Part shown: piece by piece, positions 34,214 to 42,576 of the stretch
Layout of the letters: each line of letters opens with the position of its first letter
How positions within the stretch are numbered: the first letter of the stretch is position 1
DNA from: Clostridia bacterium
GTDB lineage: Bacteria > Bacillota > Clostridia > Oscillospirales > CAG-272
Reading direction: 5' to 3'
DNA length: 61,216 nucleotides
Assembly (NCBI GenBank): GCA_017517745.1
Contig: JAFWYJ010000061.1
Span: forward strand, 1 to 61,216
Notes under the pieces: model-generated
Told to the model about the DNA's origin: nothing
What the model saw: only the letters and a program-made list of their open reading frames with translations
The model's database searches: none
Program-made: the position numbers and the translations under genes

Positions 34214-35104
34214 CTATCGTCCTATCATCTCTCTCGCCTCGGCAATCTGCTCTTCGGTGGGAATCCAATCACGCCGTCCGTTGTCGGCAAGTCCCAGAAG
34301 AGTCGCCTTGCTTCCGCCGTAGGCATGATACGGAATCAGGTCCACACCGTCAAGATGCGAAAGGCTGTTGGCGAGCGACGCGATGCGGCGATAATGCTCC
34401 GCGTCGGTGTTGACACCCGCCACCAAAATACAGCGCAAGCGGATCTTCGCGCCAAACGCGTCGGCGCGCGAAAGATTTTGCAGGATCCGCTCGTTCGAAA
34501 CACCGGTATATCTCCGGTGCCGCTCACCGTCAGTGTCCTTGACGTCCCACAAAAAGAGATCGGTCACGGAAACGGCATCGGCAAGGAGCTGTTCATCAAA
34601 ATATCCGCAGGTCTCAACGGCGGTATGCACCCCTCTCTGCCGGCAAAGCCGCAAAAGCTCGATCGCCGCGCGCCCCTGCAAAAAAGGCTCGCCGCCCGAC
34701 AGCGTCACGCCGCCGTTCTCGCCGTAGAACGCGCGATCGCGCTCGATCTCGGCAAGAATTTCTTCAAGGCTCATCTCCTTGCCGCAGAGTGTCAGCGCGT
34801 GTGTGGGGCAAACGTCAGCGCAAGCCCCGCAGGCGCGACATTTTTGGCGGTCGATCTCATGGCGGTCGATGCCGCCGTGAACGCCGTAAGCACACGCCTC
34901 TCGGCAAGCACCGCATCCGATGCACCGCCGCTCTTCAAACAAAAGCTCCGCCGTCGCTTTTTGCGTTTCGGGATTGTGACACCACGCGCACCGCAAGGGG
35001 CAACCCTTGAGAAAAACCGTGGTGCGGATCCCGGGACCGTCGTGCATGCAAAAGCGTTGGATTTCGGTCACGCGAAGTCTGTTGTCTCTGTTATACATGT
35101 TCAT
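34214..35104 (-). CDS. Glycyl radical enzyme activase (radical SAM)
   Basis: This 296-residue protein uses S-adenosylmethionine and a 4Fe-4S cluster to place the radical on its partner enzyme. Visible are the radical SAM motif in CPLRCAWCHNPE, two ferredoxin-like 4Fe-4S motifs (CIGCGACREAC and CRACGACADVC) inserted after it, and TLSGGEPFLQ. The double ferredoxin insert is typical of activases other than the basic PflA. The start at 35104 overlaps the end of the glycyl radical enzyme by 14 bases; an ATG at 35098 and a TTG at 35113 are alternatives. The overlap supports the pairing. Confidence 0.92.
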   Translation of the reverse strand: MNMYNRDNRLRVTEIQRFCMHDGPGIRTTVFLKGCPLRCAWCHNPETQKATAELLFEERRCIGCGACREACAYGVHGGIDRHEIDRQKCRACGACADVCPTHALTLCGKEMSLEEILAEIERDRAFYGENGGVTLSGGEPFLQGRAAIELLRLCRQRGVHTAVETCGYFDEQLLADAVSVTDLFLWDVKDTDGERHRRYTGVSNERILQNLSRADAFGAKIRLRCILVAGVNTDAEHYRRIASLANSLSHLDGVDLIPYHAYGGSKATLLGLADNGRRDWIPTEEQIAEAREMIGR

Positions 35105-37223
35105 TTTGTGCAATCACCATGTCCTGCCATTCCTTGTTCAGCGTCACAAAGCGCGCGTTCCAGCCGGACACGCGAACCGACAGCGTCCGATAATCCTCGG
35201 GACGCTCCTGTGCCTCGCGCAGAACTGCCGCGTCCGCCACGTCGGGCTGCATAAAGAAGCCGCCGAGCAACACGAAACCGCGCATGAGTCCCACCAATGC
35301 CTGCAAGCCGTCCTCGCCCTCCACGCTTGAAGGCAACAAGCGGATATCCAACGCCGCGCCGCTGGCGAGCTTTGTCAGATCCGCCTTGCAGTAGGAGCGA
35401 ATGATGGCGGTCGCGCCGTTCGTATCGGTTCCGGGTGTGGGCGAGCAGTTGGCTGCAAGCACCTCTCCCGCGCGTCTGCCGTAAGGCGTCGCGCCGCGAT
35501 GCGGCGCCCACTCGATCTGTCTGCCGAAGGTGCTGACGCCCGCCGGGAAACGATAGCCGCACTTGTCGTTGAAGGAGACGCAAATATCGGCAAAATCCGA
35601 CAGCAGACGCGCCGCGATCGCGTCGATCTCATCGTTGTCATTGCCGTAATAGGAATAGCGATTGAGCACCGATTGACGGAGCTGCTCCTCGCCCTCCCAA
35701 TCCTTCTTCAAGATCTCGCAAAGCTCGCGCAGGGAAAGCTTCTTTTCCTCATACACCAGCTTTTTGACGGCGTAAAGAGAATTGACGGTGTCGGCAAGTC
35801 CGCCGATGTGAGGAGACTTGAGATTATATACGGGACCGCCCTCCTGATAGGACGCGCCCTTCTCGATGCAGCCCTCTTCAAAAAGCGAGACCACCGTGCA
35901 GGGGATCTGCTCCACCCATTTCCAATCTTTGGGGGAATCCCCGATCTTTTCGAAATATTTCTGCTGGCTTTGGAAGATGCGCTCGACCTCGCCGCGGATC
36001 TCGGCAATATAGTTCCGATAGAGCGACTCGAAATCGGCAAAATCAACCGTTCCGTCATAGGCGCGAAGCGTTTTTTGCTGAAGCAGGCGCAGAGAATCGA
36101 AGGGATAGTAGGTGAAGAAGGTCTTGCCGGGGATCTGTACCTCCCAGCAACCGTCGTTCGCAAATTTCCGTGCCTCGCGCAGCTCGTAGCCGTCGCGCAA
36201 AAGCGCGTCGATGACAAGCTCCTCGTTGTAGACGGCGAGGACTCCGCCGCCGTAGCGCATGACCTCGGCAACACGGCGCAAGAGCGTTTCGTCGGTGTTG
36301 CGGTTCACTCTCACCGACGTCGGAAAATCGCTGATACCAAGCTCCTCCAGAATGTCCAGAACGAGATAGGTCACCTCGTTGGTTACCTCGTTTCCGTCCT
36401 CATCCACGCCGCAGAGCAGAATGTTCTGATAGTGCTGCGCGTCGCCGCTTCCGATGTATTTTCCGTTGATCCATTCGCAGCCCTTGATGAAAAAGTGCGC
36501 CAGGATCTCTCTCGCCTCGTCAAGCGTCAGTCTGCCGTCCGCGAGGTCTTTTTTCAGATAGTCTCCCAAAAGATAATCGATACGTCCGATGCCGGGCCAG
36601 TTGCCGCAAAGGCGGAGGAACGCGAAGGTGAACCAAAGGCTCTGCACCGCCTCGTAGAAATTGGTCGCGGGCTTGTGCGGCACGTTCTTCAGATTTTCAT
36701 AATTTGCCCGATATTCGGGGCGGTCGCGCAACGCGTCCAGATAACGTCCGTGCCAGACGTCAAAAGCATCCAGGCACTTCAGACAGCTTTTCAAAAACGG
36801 CTCGCGATCGGTTCCGCGATGCGCCTCGAGCGACTGCTCGGCGTTCTTGCGGATGTGATGGATGCCCTTTTTCAACACCGTCTCAAAATCGACGGTCAGG
36901 TGGCTGATCGACATGCAGATTGTTTGACCTTGGTATCTCGCGGGAACGCCGTGACGGATCGCCGCGCCAAAGGTTGCCGCGCCGCTGAGCTTTTCGTTCT
37001 CACAGATGCGGATCCGCGCCTCGCGGACGATCGTCTCGATGGCAACGTCATAGCGCTCGAGCATGGTCATGCTCTCGTAGCCCTCGACGCCGTCGAGATC
37101 GACGGCTCTGTGCTCCAACGTGTCCAAGCCGTACTTTCGATTCAAGGATTCATAAGCAAAGCGTCGCGTCGCGTCACAAAGGCGAATCGGACGCTTTTTG
37201 CCGTTGACTGCGTAAAATTCCAT
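35091..37223 (-). CDS. Glycyl radical enzyme of unknown substrate (pyruvate formate-lyase superfamily)
   Basis: This protein has 710 residues. The thiyl-radical cysteine is visible at Cys359 in NDGCWEVQ, and the glycyl radical loop is near the C-terminus at SVRVSGWNARF (Gly687). Most family members read RVSGY there, so Trp is uncommon. The glycine-rich GRRAGEVLAANCSPTPG and SFND segments also fit the superfamily. It is shorter than pyruvate formate-lyase or the diol dehydratases, and the second PFL cysteine is absent, so I would not call it formate acetyltransferase. GGAAGGTG precedes the ATG. It is co-transcribed with its activase and divergent from an AraC regulator that may respond to the substrate. 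Confidence 0.88.
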   Translation of the reverse strand: MEFYAVNGKKRPIRLCDATRRFAYESLNRKYGLDTLEHRAVDLDGVEGYESMTMLERYDVAIETIVREARIRICENEKLSGAATFGAAIRHGVPARYQGQTICMSISHLTVDFETVLKKGIHHIRKNAEQSLEAHRGTDREPFLKSCLKCLDAFDVWHGRYLDALRDRPEYRANYENLKNVPHKPATNFYEAVQSLWFTFAFLRLCGNWPGIGRIDYLLGDYLKKDLADGRLTLDEAREILAHFFIKGCEWINGKYIGSGDAQHYQNILLCGVDEDGNEVTNEVTYLVLDILEELGISDFPTSVRVNRNTDETLLRRVAEVMRYGGGVLAVYNEELVIDALLRDGYELREARKFANDGCWEVQIPGKTFFTYYPFDSLRLLQQKTLRAYDGTVDFADFESLYRNYIAEIRGEVERIFQSQQKYFEKIGDSPKDWKWVEQIPCTVVSLFEEGCIEKGASYQEGGPVYNLKSPHIGGLADTVNSLYAVKKLVYEEKKLSLRELCEILKKDWEGEEQLRQSVLNRYSYYGNDNDEIDAIAARLLSDFADICVSFNDKCGYRFPAGVSTFGRQIEWAPHRGATPYGRRAGEVLAANCSPTPGTDTNGATAIIRSYCKADLTKLASGAALDIRLLPSSVEGEDGLQALVGLMRGFVLLGGFFMQPDVADAAVLREAQERPEDYRTLSVRVSGWNARFVTLNKEWQDMVIAQNEHV

Positions 37224-37246
37224 GGTCACACCTTCCTTTCATTCAA

Positions 37247-37275
37247 ATTATACAATACAAAACTATGAAAAACAA
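37247..37275 (-). promoter_or_regulatory. Promoter for the glycyl radical operon
   Basis: On the minus strand TTGTTT (37275-37270) and TATAAT (37252-37247) are 17 bases apart. Its -35 box abuts the opposing araC promoter. Confidence 0.65.
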
Positions 37276-37304
37276 TTGACAATCCTATCAAAAACATGTA
37301 TAAT
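37276..37304 (+). promoter_or_regulatory. Consensus promoter for the AraC regulator
   Basis: A perfect TTGACA (37276-37281) and a perfect TATAAT (37299-37304) are 17 bases apart. It is back to back with the glycyl radical promoter in a 100-base spacer. Confidence 0.85.
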
Positions 37305-37322
37305 ACTACTGAGGTGAGAAAA

Positions 37323-38108
37323 ATGAAAATTGAAAGAGTGGAAATTCGCTTCGAGCGCTTCACCGATTCCGGTCAATTGAACATGGAGGGTGTCCATCAC
37401 GTGAAATCCCTCCCTTGGCTTTCGGTGGTACAATCGGTGGAGGGAAGCTATGACATCGGGATCGATGACGGACCGATCCGACAAACCGGAGCGGGCGGAT
37501 TTTTCATTGCCGCATCGCAGGTGACACAGCACATCACACATCACAACGATCCCAAGACCGGAAAAATGAAAAACCGTTGGATCTTTCTCGACGTCACGGT
37601 CAATCAAAAATACCGGCTGGAGCATCTCTTTGACTTCCCCACGCTGGTCCCACCCGAAAAGACGGAGCAGATGAACTCCCTGTTTGACGCATTATCCGAA
37701 AACCGCGACGATCCTTGCGAGAAAATGAGTCTTTCTTATCGCATCGTCAAGCTTTTGATGGAGATTGGTTCTCCAAGGGAAGAGGTCTGCAGCGGCGCGC
37801 TTTTGAAGGTGCTAGAGCATCTTCACGCGCATTATCGGGAACCGCTCTCGGTGACAGAGCTTGCCTCGGTGGCATATCTGTCGGAATCCTATCTTTACAG
37901 CCTCTTTAAAAAGCAGTTCGGCACCTCCCCCATCGCCTATCTCAACCACTACCGTCTGACGATCGCCTCCGATCTCTTGAAGGAGACCACGCTCACCGTC
38001 ACCCAGATCTCGGAAGCCGTCGGCTTTTCCGATCCGCTCTATTTCAGCCGCCTCTTCCAAAGAACCTTTCACGCCTCGCCGCGAGCCTATCGAAAAAGCA
38101 CGGTTTGA
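37323..38108 (+). CDS. AraC-family transcriptional regulator
   Basis: This 261-residue regulator has an N-terminal sensor (residues 1-150; VEGSYDIGIDDG, GGFFIAASQVTQH) and a C-terminal double helix-turn-helix: LSVTELASVAYLSESYLYSLFKKQFG and TVTQISEAVGFSDPLYFSRLF. GAGGTGAG sits before the ATG at 37323. It is divergent from the glycyl radical operon with adjoining promoters, so that operon is its most likely target. The effector is unknown. Confidence 0.92.
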   Translation: MKIERVEIRFERFTDSGQLNMEGVHHVKSLPWLSVVQSVEGSYDIGIDDGPIRQTGAGGFFIAASQVTQHITHHNDPKTGKMKNRWIFLDVTVNQKYRLEHLFDFPTLVPPEKTEQMNSLFDALSENRDDPCEKMSLSYRIVKLLMEIGSPREEVCSGALLKVLEHLHAHYREPLSVTELASVAYLSESYLYSLFKKQFGTSPIAYLNHYRLTIASDLLKETTLTVTQISEAVGFSDPLYFSRLFQRTFHASPRAYRKSTV

Positions 38109-38138
38109 ACAGGGATTTCCCGGTTGTCTTTGTGCCGT

Positions 38139-38178
38139 CTCTCCCAAATCCGGCTCGCATTTGGAAAGAGGGCTTTTT
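38139..38178 (+). terminator. Terminator after the AraC regulator
   Basis: CTCTCCCAAAT (38139-38149) pairs with ATTTGGAAAGAG (38159-38170), followed by GGCTTTTTT. Confidence 0.75.
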
Positions 38179-38199
38179 TCAAAAAAATCAAAAAAGCTA

Positions 38200-38228
38200 T
38201 TTACATTTTGTTTCAATCATGATAGAAT
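38200..38228 (+). promoter_or_regulatory. Promoter for the yerC-like operon
   Basis: TTTACA (38200-38205) and TAGAAT (38223-38228) are 17 bases apart. Confidence 0.7.
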
Positions 38229-38286
38229 AATATTGTCATCATTTCCGCAAGACCGAATTTACGAAATGATCGAACGGAGGGACTTT

Positions 38287-38592
38287 ATGTCTGAAAACAA
38301 AAACGACGCGTTGTTGGAATATCTCGTGCGGGGATTCATGACTCTGCAAAACACGGACGAATGCATCCGCTTTTTGCGCGATCTTTGCACCGAATCCGAG
38401 TTGCAGGAGATGTCGCGGCGTCTGCAGGCCGCAAAAATGCTTCGCAACGGAAGAATTTACGCCGACATCGCGGAGGACACCGGACTTTCCACCGCAACCA
38501 TCAGCCGCGTCAATCGCTGTCTCAAATACGGCACGGGCGGAGGCTATCTCACCGCCTTGGAGCGTCTCGAAAAGGAGGATCGCCGCAGATGA
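38287..38592 (+). CDS. YerC/YecD family TrpR-like DNA-binding protein
   Basis: This 101-residue helical protein belongs to the TrpR-like YerC/YecD family. The fold is indicated by LRDLCTESELQEMSRRLQAAKML and the helix-turn-helix ADIAEDTGLSTATISRVNRCL, followed by YGTGGGY. It is presumed to bind DNA; targets are unknown in general. GGAGGGAC precedes the ATG. Its stop overlaps the start of the methyltransferase gene in an ATGA, so the two are translationally coupled. Confidence 0.92.
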   Translation: MSENKNDALLEYLVRGFMTLQNTDECIRFLRDLCTESELQEMSRRLQAAKMLRNGRIYADIAEDTGLSTATISRVNRCLKYGTGGGYLTALERLEKEDRRR

Positions 38593-39386
38593 GCGGGTGC
38601 GAGGGCTATTCCGCCATCGCGCGGGTATATGACCGTCTCAACGCCGAGATCGACTATGCGGCGTGGGCGGATTTTGTGGAGCGTTGCTTCGACCGTTTTT
38701 TGCCACGGCGTCCCGAGCTTGTGCTCGACCTCGCCTGCGGAACGGGCAGCATGACACTGCAGCTTGCCGCGCGCGGCTACGATATGATCGCCGTGGACGG
38801 CAGCGCGGAGATGCTTTCCGAGGCATACGGACGTGCCGTCGACACTCCGGGGATCCTTTTTTTGCAACAGGATATGCGCGAGTTTGAGCTTTACGGAACG
38901 GTGGGGGCTGTCACCTGCTGTCTGGACAGCTTGAATTATCTGCTCGCCCCCGACGATCTGTTGCGCACCTTCCGTTGCGTGCATAATTATCTCGATCCCG
39001 ACGGACTTTTTTTATTCGATATGAATACCCCCTACAAATTCCAAAACGTCTACGGCAACAACGCCTACATCCTGGAGGACGAGCTGGTCTGGGATGAGGG
39101 AGAGGAGACCGAGGAGCGTGCCGCCGTCTTTTGCGGCTGGCAAAACACCTTCCATCCCGACACGGGGCTTTGCGAGTTCGATCTTTCTCTGTTCGAGGAG
39201 ATGCCGGACGGTAACTACCGTCGCTCCGACGAGCATCAGACCGAGCGTTGCTATCTTCTGACCGAGATCAAACAAGCCCTTGCCGATGCAGGGCTGGAAC
39301 TGTTGGGCGTTTGGTCTGATTTTTCCTTTGCCGAGCCGACCGACGTGACCGAGAGATGGTATTTCGCGGCACGGGCGAAAAAATAA
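38589..39386 (+). CDS. Class I SAM-dependent methyltransferase
   Basis: This 265-residue protein has a Rossmann-type methyltransferase core: YSAIARVYDRLN start, motif I LDLACGTGSMT (residues about 43-53), the acidic end of strand 2 in IAVDGSAEML and LFDMNTPYKF after the fifth strand region. The substrate cannot be read from the sequence. It is coupled to the yerC-like gene and followed 33 bases later by hslO. A regulator, a methyltransferase and a redox chaperone in one operon is a loose grouping from which I draw no function. Confidence 0.9.
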   Translation: MSGCEGYSAIARVYDRLNAEIDYAAWADFVERCFDRFLPRRPELVLDLACGTGSMTLQLAARGYDMIAVDGSAEMLSEAYGRAVDTPGILFLQQDMREFELYGTVGAVTCCLDSLNYLLAPDDLLRTFRCVHNYLDPDGLFLFDMNTPYKFQNVYGNNAYILEDELVWDEGEETEERAAVFCGWQNTFHPDTGLCEFDLSLFEEMPDGNYRRSDEHQTERCYLLTEIKQALADAGLELLGVWSDFSFAEPTDVTERWYFAARAKK

Positions 39387-39419
39387 CGTCATACCCTGTT
39401 TTGAAAGGATTTTTTGCAT

Positions 39420-40304
39420 ATGTCTTCAACCATTCTGCGTGCGATGACCGCCGACGGCAGCGCGCGCATTCACGTGATCAATTCAACCGAGATCGTCAAT
39501 CGGGCGATCGCTTTGCACAACACGACTCCGACCGCCTCCGCCACGCTGGGAAGGCTTCTGACCGTCACCTCCATGATGGGGTGTATGCTGGGAGAAAAGA
39601 ACGACACCATCACCGTCGCGCTCAACGGAAACGGTCCCGCGGGACACGTGCTGGCGGTCTCCGATTATATCGGAAACGTGCGCGGCTATATCAACAATCC
39701 CGCCGTCGATCTGCCCCTCAAAAAGAACGGAAAGCTTGACGTGGGCGGGGCTGTCGGCCGCGGATTGCTCAACATCATCCGCGACATGGGCGAGGGAGAG
39801 CCTTACAACGGCTCGGTGCCTCTGGTCAGCGGAGAGATCGCGGAGGATATTGCCACCTACTACGCACAAAGCGAGCAGGTACCCACGGTCTGCGCGCTCG
39901 GCGTGCTGGTCGACACCGATTGCACCTGCCGCGCGGCGGGCGGCGTTCTGGTGCAGCTTTTGCCCTTTGCCGCATCTGAGACAATCGATCTCATCGAGCG
40001 CAATGCAAAAGATATTTCCAACGTGTCGCGTCTGTTTGATGCCGGCATGACCAACGAGCAGATCGCCGAGATCGCGCTTCGCGACATTCCCTTTGACGTC
40101 TTTGATGAGCTTGACGTCGAATACCGCTGCAACTGCAGCCGCGATCGCACCACGCGCGCGCTTGTGACGCTCGGCAAGCCCGATCTCTTGAATCTGCTCG
40201 ACGAGCAGGTCGCCGAGGGCAAGCCCGCGCGCCTTGAGATCAACTGCCGCTTCTGTGACAAAAAACAGTATTACGACCGCGCCGACATTGAAAACATGTT
40301 TTGA
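39420..40304 (+). CDS. hslO: Hsp33 redox-regulated chaperone
   Basis: This 294-residue cytoplasmic holdase is activated by oxidation, which releases zinc from four cysteines. These are visible near the C-terminus as CNC (in YRCNCSRDR) and CRFC (in [12 protein letters not shown]), the CxC...CxxC pattern of Hsp33. The N-terminal core has [15 protein letters not shown] and GYINNP. Length is normal. An ATG at 39420 follows AAAGGATT; a TTG two codons upstream is less likely. Confidence 0.95.
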   Translation: MSSTILRAMTADGSARIHVINSTEIVNRAIALHNTTPTASATLGRLLTVTSMMGCMLGEKNDTITVALNGNGPAGHVLAVSDYIGNVRGYINNPAVDLPLKKNGKLDVGGAVGRGLLNIIRDMGEGEPYNGSVPLVSGEIAEDIATYYAQSEQVPTVCALGVLVDTDCTCRAAGGVLVQLLPFAASETIDLIERNAKDISNVSRLFDAGMTNEQIAEIALRDIPFDVFDELDVEYRCNCSRDRTTRALVTLGKPDLLNLLDEQVAEGKPARLEINCRFCDKKQYYDRADIENMF

Positions 40305-40343
40305 TTTTCTGGGAAGCGTATTTTTTTAATAAAGATGCAATTT

Positions 40344-40375
40344 GTGGGGGAGCTTTTTGAGAAAAGCTCCCCCAC
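40344..40375. terminator. Hairpin between convergent hslO and GH20 gene
   Basis: GTGGGGGAGCTTTT (40344-40357) pairs perfectly with the arm ending at 40375. It lies between two convergent stop codons and belongs to the GGGGG...CTTTT family. Confidence 0.8.
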
Positions 40376-40394
40376 GCACAGTTTTTATATGTTC

Positions 40395-42227
40395 TCAAAA
40401 CTTCGTCAATCCGTCAAAATCCCACCCCCAAGCGTTTGCCGGCTCGGAGAGTCGAGGCTCGGCAAGCTCGGGAAGACTTTCGATCTTGCCGTCGAGCCAG
40501 GCATTCAGGCGGCGAACGGCGTATCGCGTCCGCATGAGCACGGTGCCGTACATCCGATCGTTTTCCTCTCTGCCAAACGGACGCAGATAGGTTTCCTTGT
40601 GAAAATCGTGTGCTTCCGCCAGCGCGAGGATCGCCTCCTCCAGCGCGGGGAGCTGCTCGGTTGCAAGCAGGCGCAACGTCTCGCGGTCTCCTGCCTTGTA
40701 CGCCGGCGCGATCCGCTCGGCAATGAAGCATTTGATCGAAAGATAGTTGAAAATTTCATAACAATATTGATACAGCCATTGCCACTTGCCGCCTTGCGCG
40801 GCAAAGTCGCGATATTCGTCCGCCATGCGGCGGTAATGCTCGGCACGCGGTTCTTCGTAGAGCTTCGCATCAAAAATACCCAGCATAATATCCTGCCACA
40901 TCAGCTTGTCGCCAAAGAATCTTTCGTCGTAGGAAATGGCGTTGTAGTCGATCTCGCCCTCCTTGTACTGCGCGTGAAGGTTGGACATATCGTAGAAAGC
41001 CTCAAACGAAGCCCCCGTAAAGCCCTCAAACCGCTCGCGGAGCTTGTCGGCAGAGCCCTCGTAGGCGTGTTCGGCGAATCTTGCCGCTTCGAGAAGCGAA
41101 GTTTGATAGACCGTCGTGCCGTAGGACCAAACCGTGAGGCAGACCTCCTCCACACCCATTTCCTTGCAGTCGGCAAGCGCGCGCTCGTGGAAATATTCCG
41201 AAAAAGCATTGTCGGGAAGCGCGCCGCCAAAGATCCAGACGCCGCCCGCGAAAATGACGGGATTGCCGATCTCGCGGTTCTTTTCGATCATGAATTTTCC
41301 GCATTTCTCGTCTTCATAGTTCCAATAGACGAGATCCATGTTTTTCGGGATCCCCTCCAGCACTTTTTGGGAAAGACGGGTGTTGGGATCGTATTTGCGA
41401 TGCTTTTCGGAACAATAGCAAAACACCATATCGTTCCACATCTGCGGACGCAAGCCAAGCTCATCACAGAGCTGTGCCACGCGTCCCGCGTGCTTGAGAA
41501 ACACGTCGAGCGGCTCGCGATAACCGCGCTTGCGAAGCGATCTTCCGACTCCCAGCCCTTCGGTCTCGTCAAGTCCGACGTGGATACGCTTGGAGCGAAA
41601 CGGTTTGGATGCCGCGACCAGCATGTCACGGATCAGCCCGTAGGTGGTCTCGTCATCGGGCAACAGCACGTCGGCGTTCTCCTTGTAAGGTCTCGCCTCG
41701 TCCCATTTCAGATAATGCCGCATATGTCCCAGCGTTTGCATGCAGGGGACGATCTCAATGCCGATGCCGTATGCATAATCGTCCAGCTCGCGCAATTCCG
41801 CGATCGAATAGCGTCCTCTCATGTAGCCGAAATGTGCGTATTTCTCGGGCATTTCGTACATATCTTCCACATAGAAAAGCACCTGATTGTAGCCCATCGC
41901 GGCGAGATAACGGAAATATTCCTTGATCGCCCCAAGCTTCAAAGGTCCTCCGAAAGAAACGTCCAGCATCAAAGACAGCGTCCTGAAGCGCGGCGTTTGA
42001 ACGATCTCAAGATCCTTGGAAGGCGCGGATTGCGCAACCAGAGCGAGCAGACGGTTCATCTGCGACACCTCGGCACAACGCAAAACACCCTTGCCGTCCT
42101 TGACTCGAACCGACATCTCGTCGGCAATTTCAAAAGTCAGCTCCAAATCGATCCCATCCAAAGAAAGCTGCTCGCGCATCACGTCAAAGCTCGTCTTGAA
42201 ATTCCCTTGCAATCCTTCAATTCTCAT
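40395..42227 (-). CDS. GH20-type beta-N-acetylhexosaminidase family protein with N-terminal domain
   Basis: This 610-residue protein has residues about 1-100 forming a separate beta-rich domain, then a GH20-type barrel. Barrel landmarks are FRTLSLMLDVSF, GYNQVLFYVEDMYEM, GRYSIAELRELDDYAYGI, IVPCMQTLGHMRHYL and the catalytic pair in HVGLDETEG (D220, E221), followed by WNDMVFCY. It has no signal peptide and so acts inside the cell. It is the third GH20-type protein of the window and keeps the catalytic Asp-Glu that the copy at 12027-13787 has lost. GGAGGG precedes the ATG at 42227; the longer frame upstream lacks a site and covers the promoter. Confidence 0.88.
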   Translation of the reverse strand: MRIEGLQGNFKTSFDVMREQLSLDGIDLELTFEIADEMSVRVKDGKGVLRCAEVSQMNRLLALVAQSAPSKDLEIVQTPRFRTLSLMLDVSFGGPLKLGAIKEYFRYLAAMGYNQVLFYVEDMYEMPEKYAHFGYMRGRYSIAELRELDDYAYGIGIEIVPCMQTLGHMRHYLKWDEARPYKENADVLLPDDETTYGLIRDMLVAASKPFRSKRIHVGLDETEGLGVGRSLRKRGYREPLDVFLKHAGRVAQLCDELGLRPQMWNDMVFCYCSEKHRKYDPNTRLSQKVLEGIPKNMDLVYWNYEDEKCGKFMIEKNREIGNPVIFAGGVWIFGGALPDNAFSEYFHERALADCKEMGVEEVCLTVWSYGTTVYQTSLLEAARFAEHAYEGSADKLRERFEGFTGASFEAFYDMSNLHAQYKEGEIDYNAISYDERFFGDKLMWQDIMLGIFDAKLYEEPRAEHYRRMADEYRDFAAQGGKWQWLYQYCYEIFNYLSIKCFIAERIAPAYKAGDRETLRLLATEQLPALEEAILALAEAHDFHKETYLRPFGREENDRMYGTVLMRTRYAVRRLNAWLDGKIESLPELAEPRLSEPANAWGWDFDGLTKF

Positions 42228-42270
42228 AAAATCCCTCCACAAGTGTCGGTTTCCAGCATCCGTTATCCTC

Positions 42271-42299
42271 ATTATACCATCTCGCCCTCGATTTGTAAA
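42271..42299 (-). promoter_or_regulatory. Promoter for the GH20 gene at 40395-42227
   Basis: On the minus strand TTTACA (42299-42294) and TATAAT (42276-42271) are 17 bases apart. Confidence 0.8.
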
Positions 42300-42385
42300 G
42301 TCAAAAACACATACAATCGCGCCGAGAAATGTCCGTTTTTTGCAGTTTCTTTTGCAAGGAGCGTTTTTTTCGGAACGCGCTTTCA

Positions 42386-42412
42386 GGGGGCGCTTTTTGA
42401 AAAAGCGCCCCC
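42386..42412. terminator. GGGGG...CTTTTT family hairpin
   Basis: GGGGGCGCTTTTT pairs perfectly with AAAAAGCGCCCCC around a single base. A tail CACATCCTCGCAAAAACATT follows, like the tails of other copies. Confidence 0.7.
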
Positions 42413-42444
42413 ACATCCTCGCAAAAACATTCCCGACCAAAAGA

Positions 42445-42481
42445 GAAAGCATGACTCGGTTTGCATCCGTGTCATGCTTTC
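42445..42481 (-). terminator. Hairpin downstream of potD
   Basis: GAAAGCATGAC (42445-42455) pairs with GTCATGCTTTC (42471-42481). The GAAAGCATGA core is shared with the hairpin at 9346-9389. With 42386-42412 and the GH20 promoter, this accounts for the spacer 42228-42576. Confidence 0.65.
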
Positions 42482-42576
42482 TGTCATTTTACGGGAGAAC
42501 GAAAGGCTTCCCGCGGTTGTTCCGTTTTATTTGTCTTTCTTTTGGAAAAGGCCCACGATCTTGGAAATCAAGCCCT

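Noticed and set aside
35091-37223. Calling the glycyl radical enzyme pyruvate formate-lyase.
   Set aside because: It lacks the adjacent Cys-Cys of formate acetyltransferase, is shorter, and has a different glycyl loop.
35499-37268. A 589-codon plus-strand ORF opposite the glycyl radical enzyme.
   Set aside because: The minus strand encodes a recognised family with Cys and Gly radical motifs. The plus frame has no likeness to any protein and no ribosome binding site.
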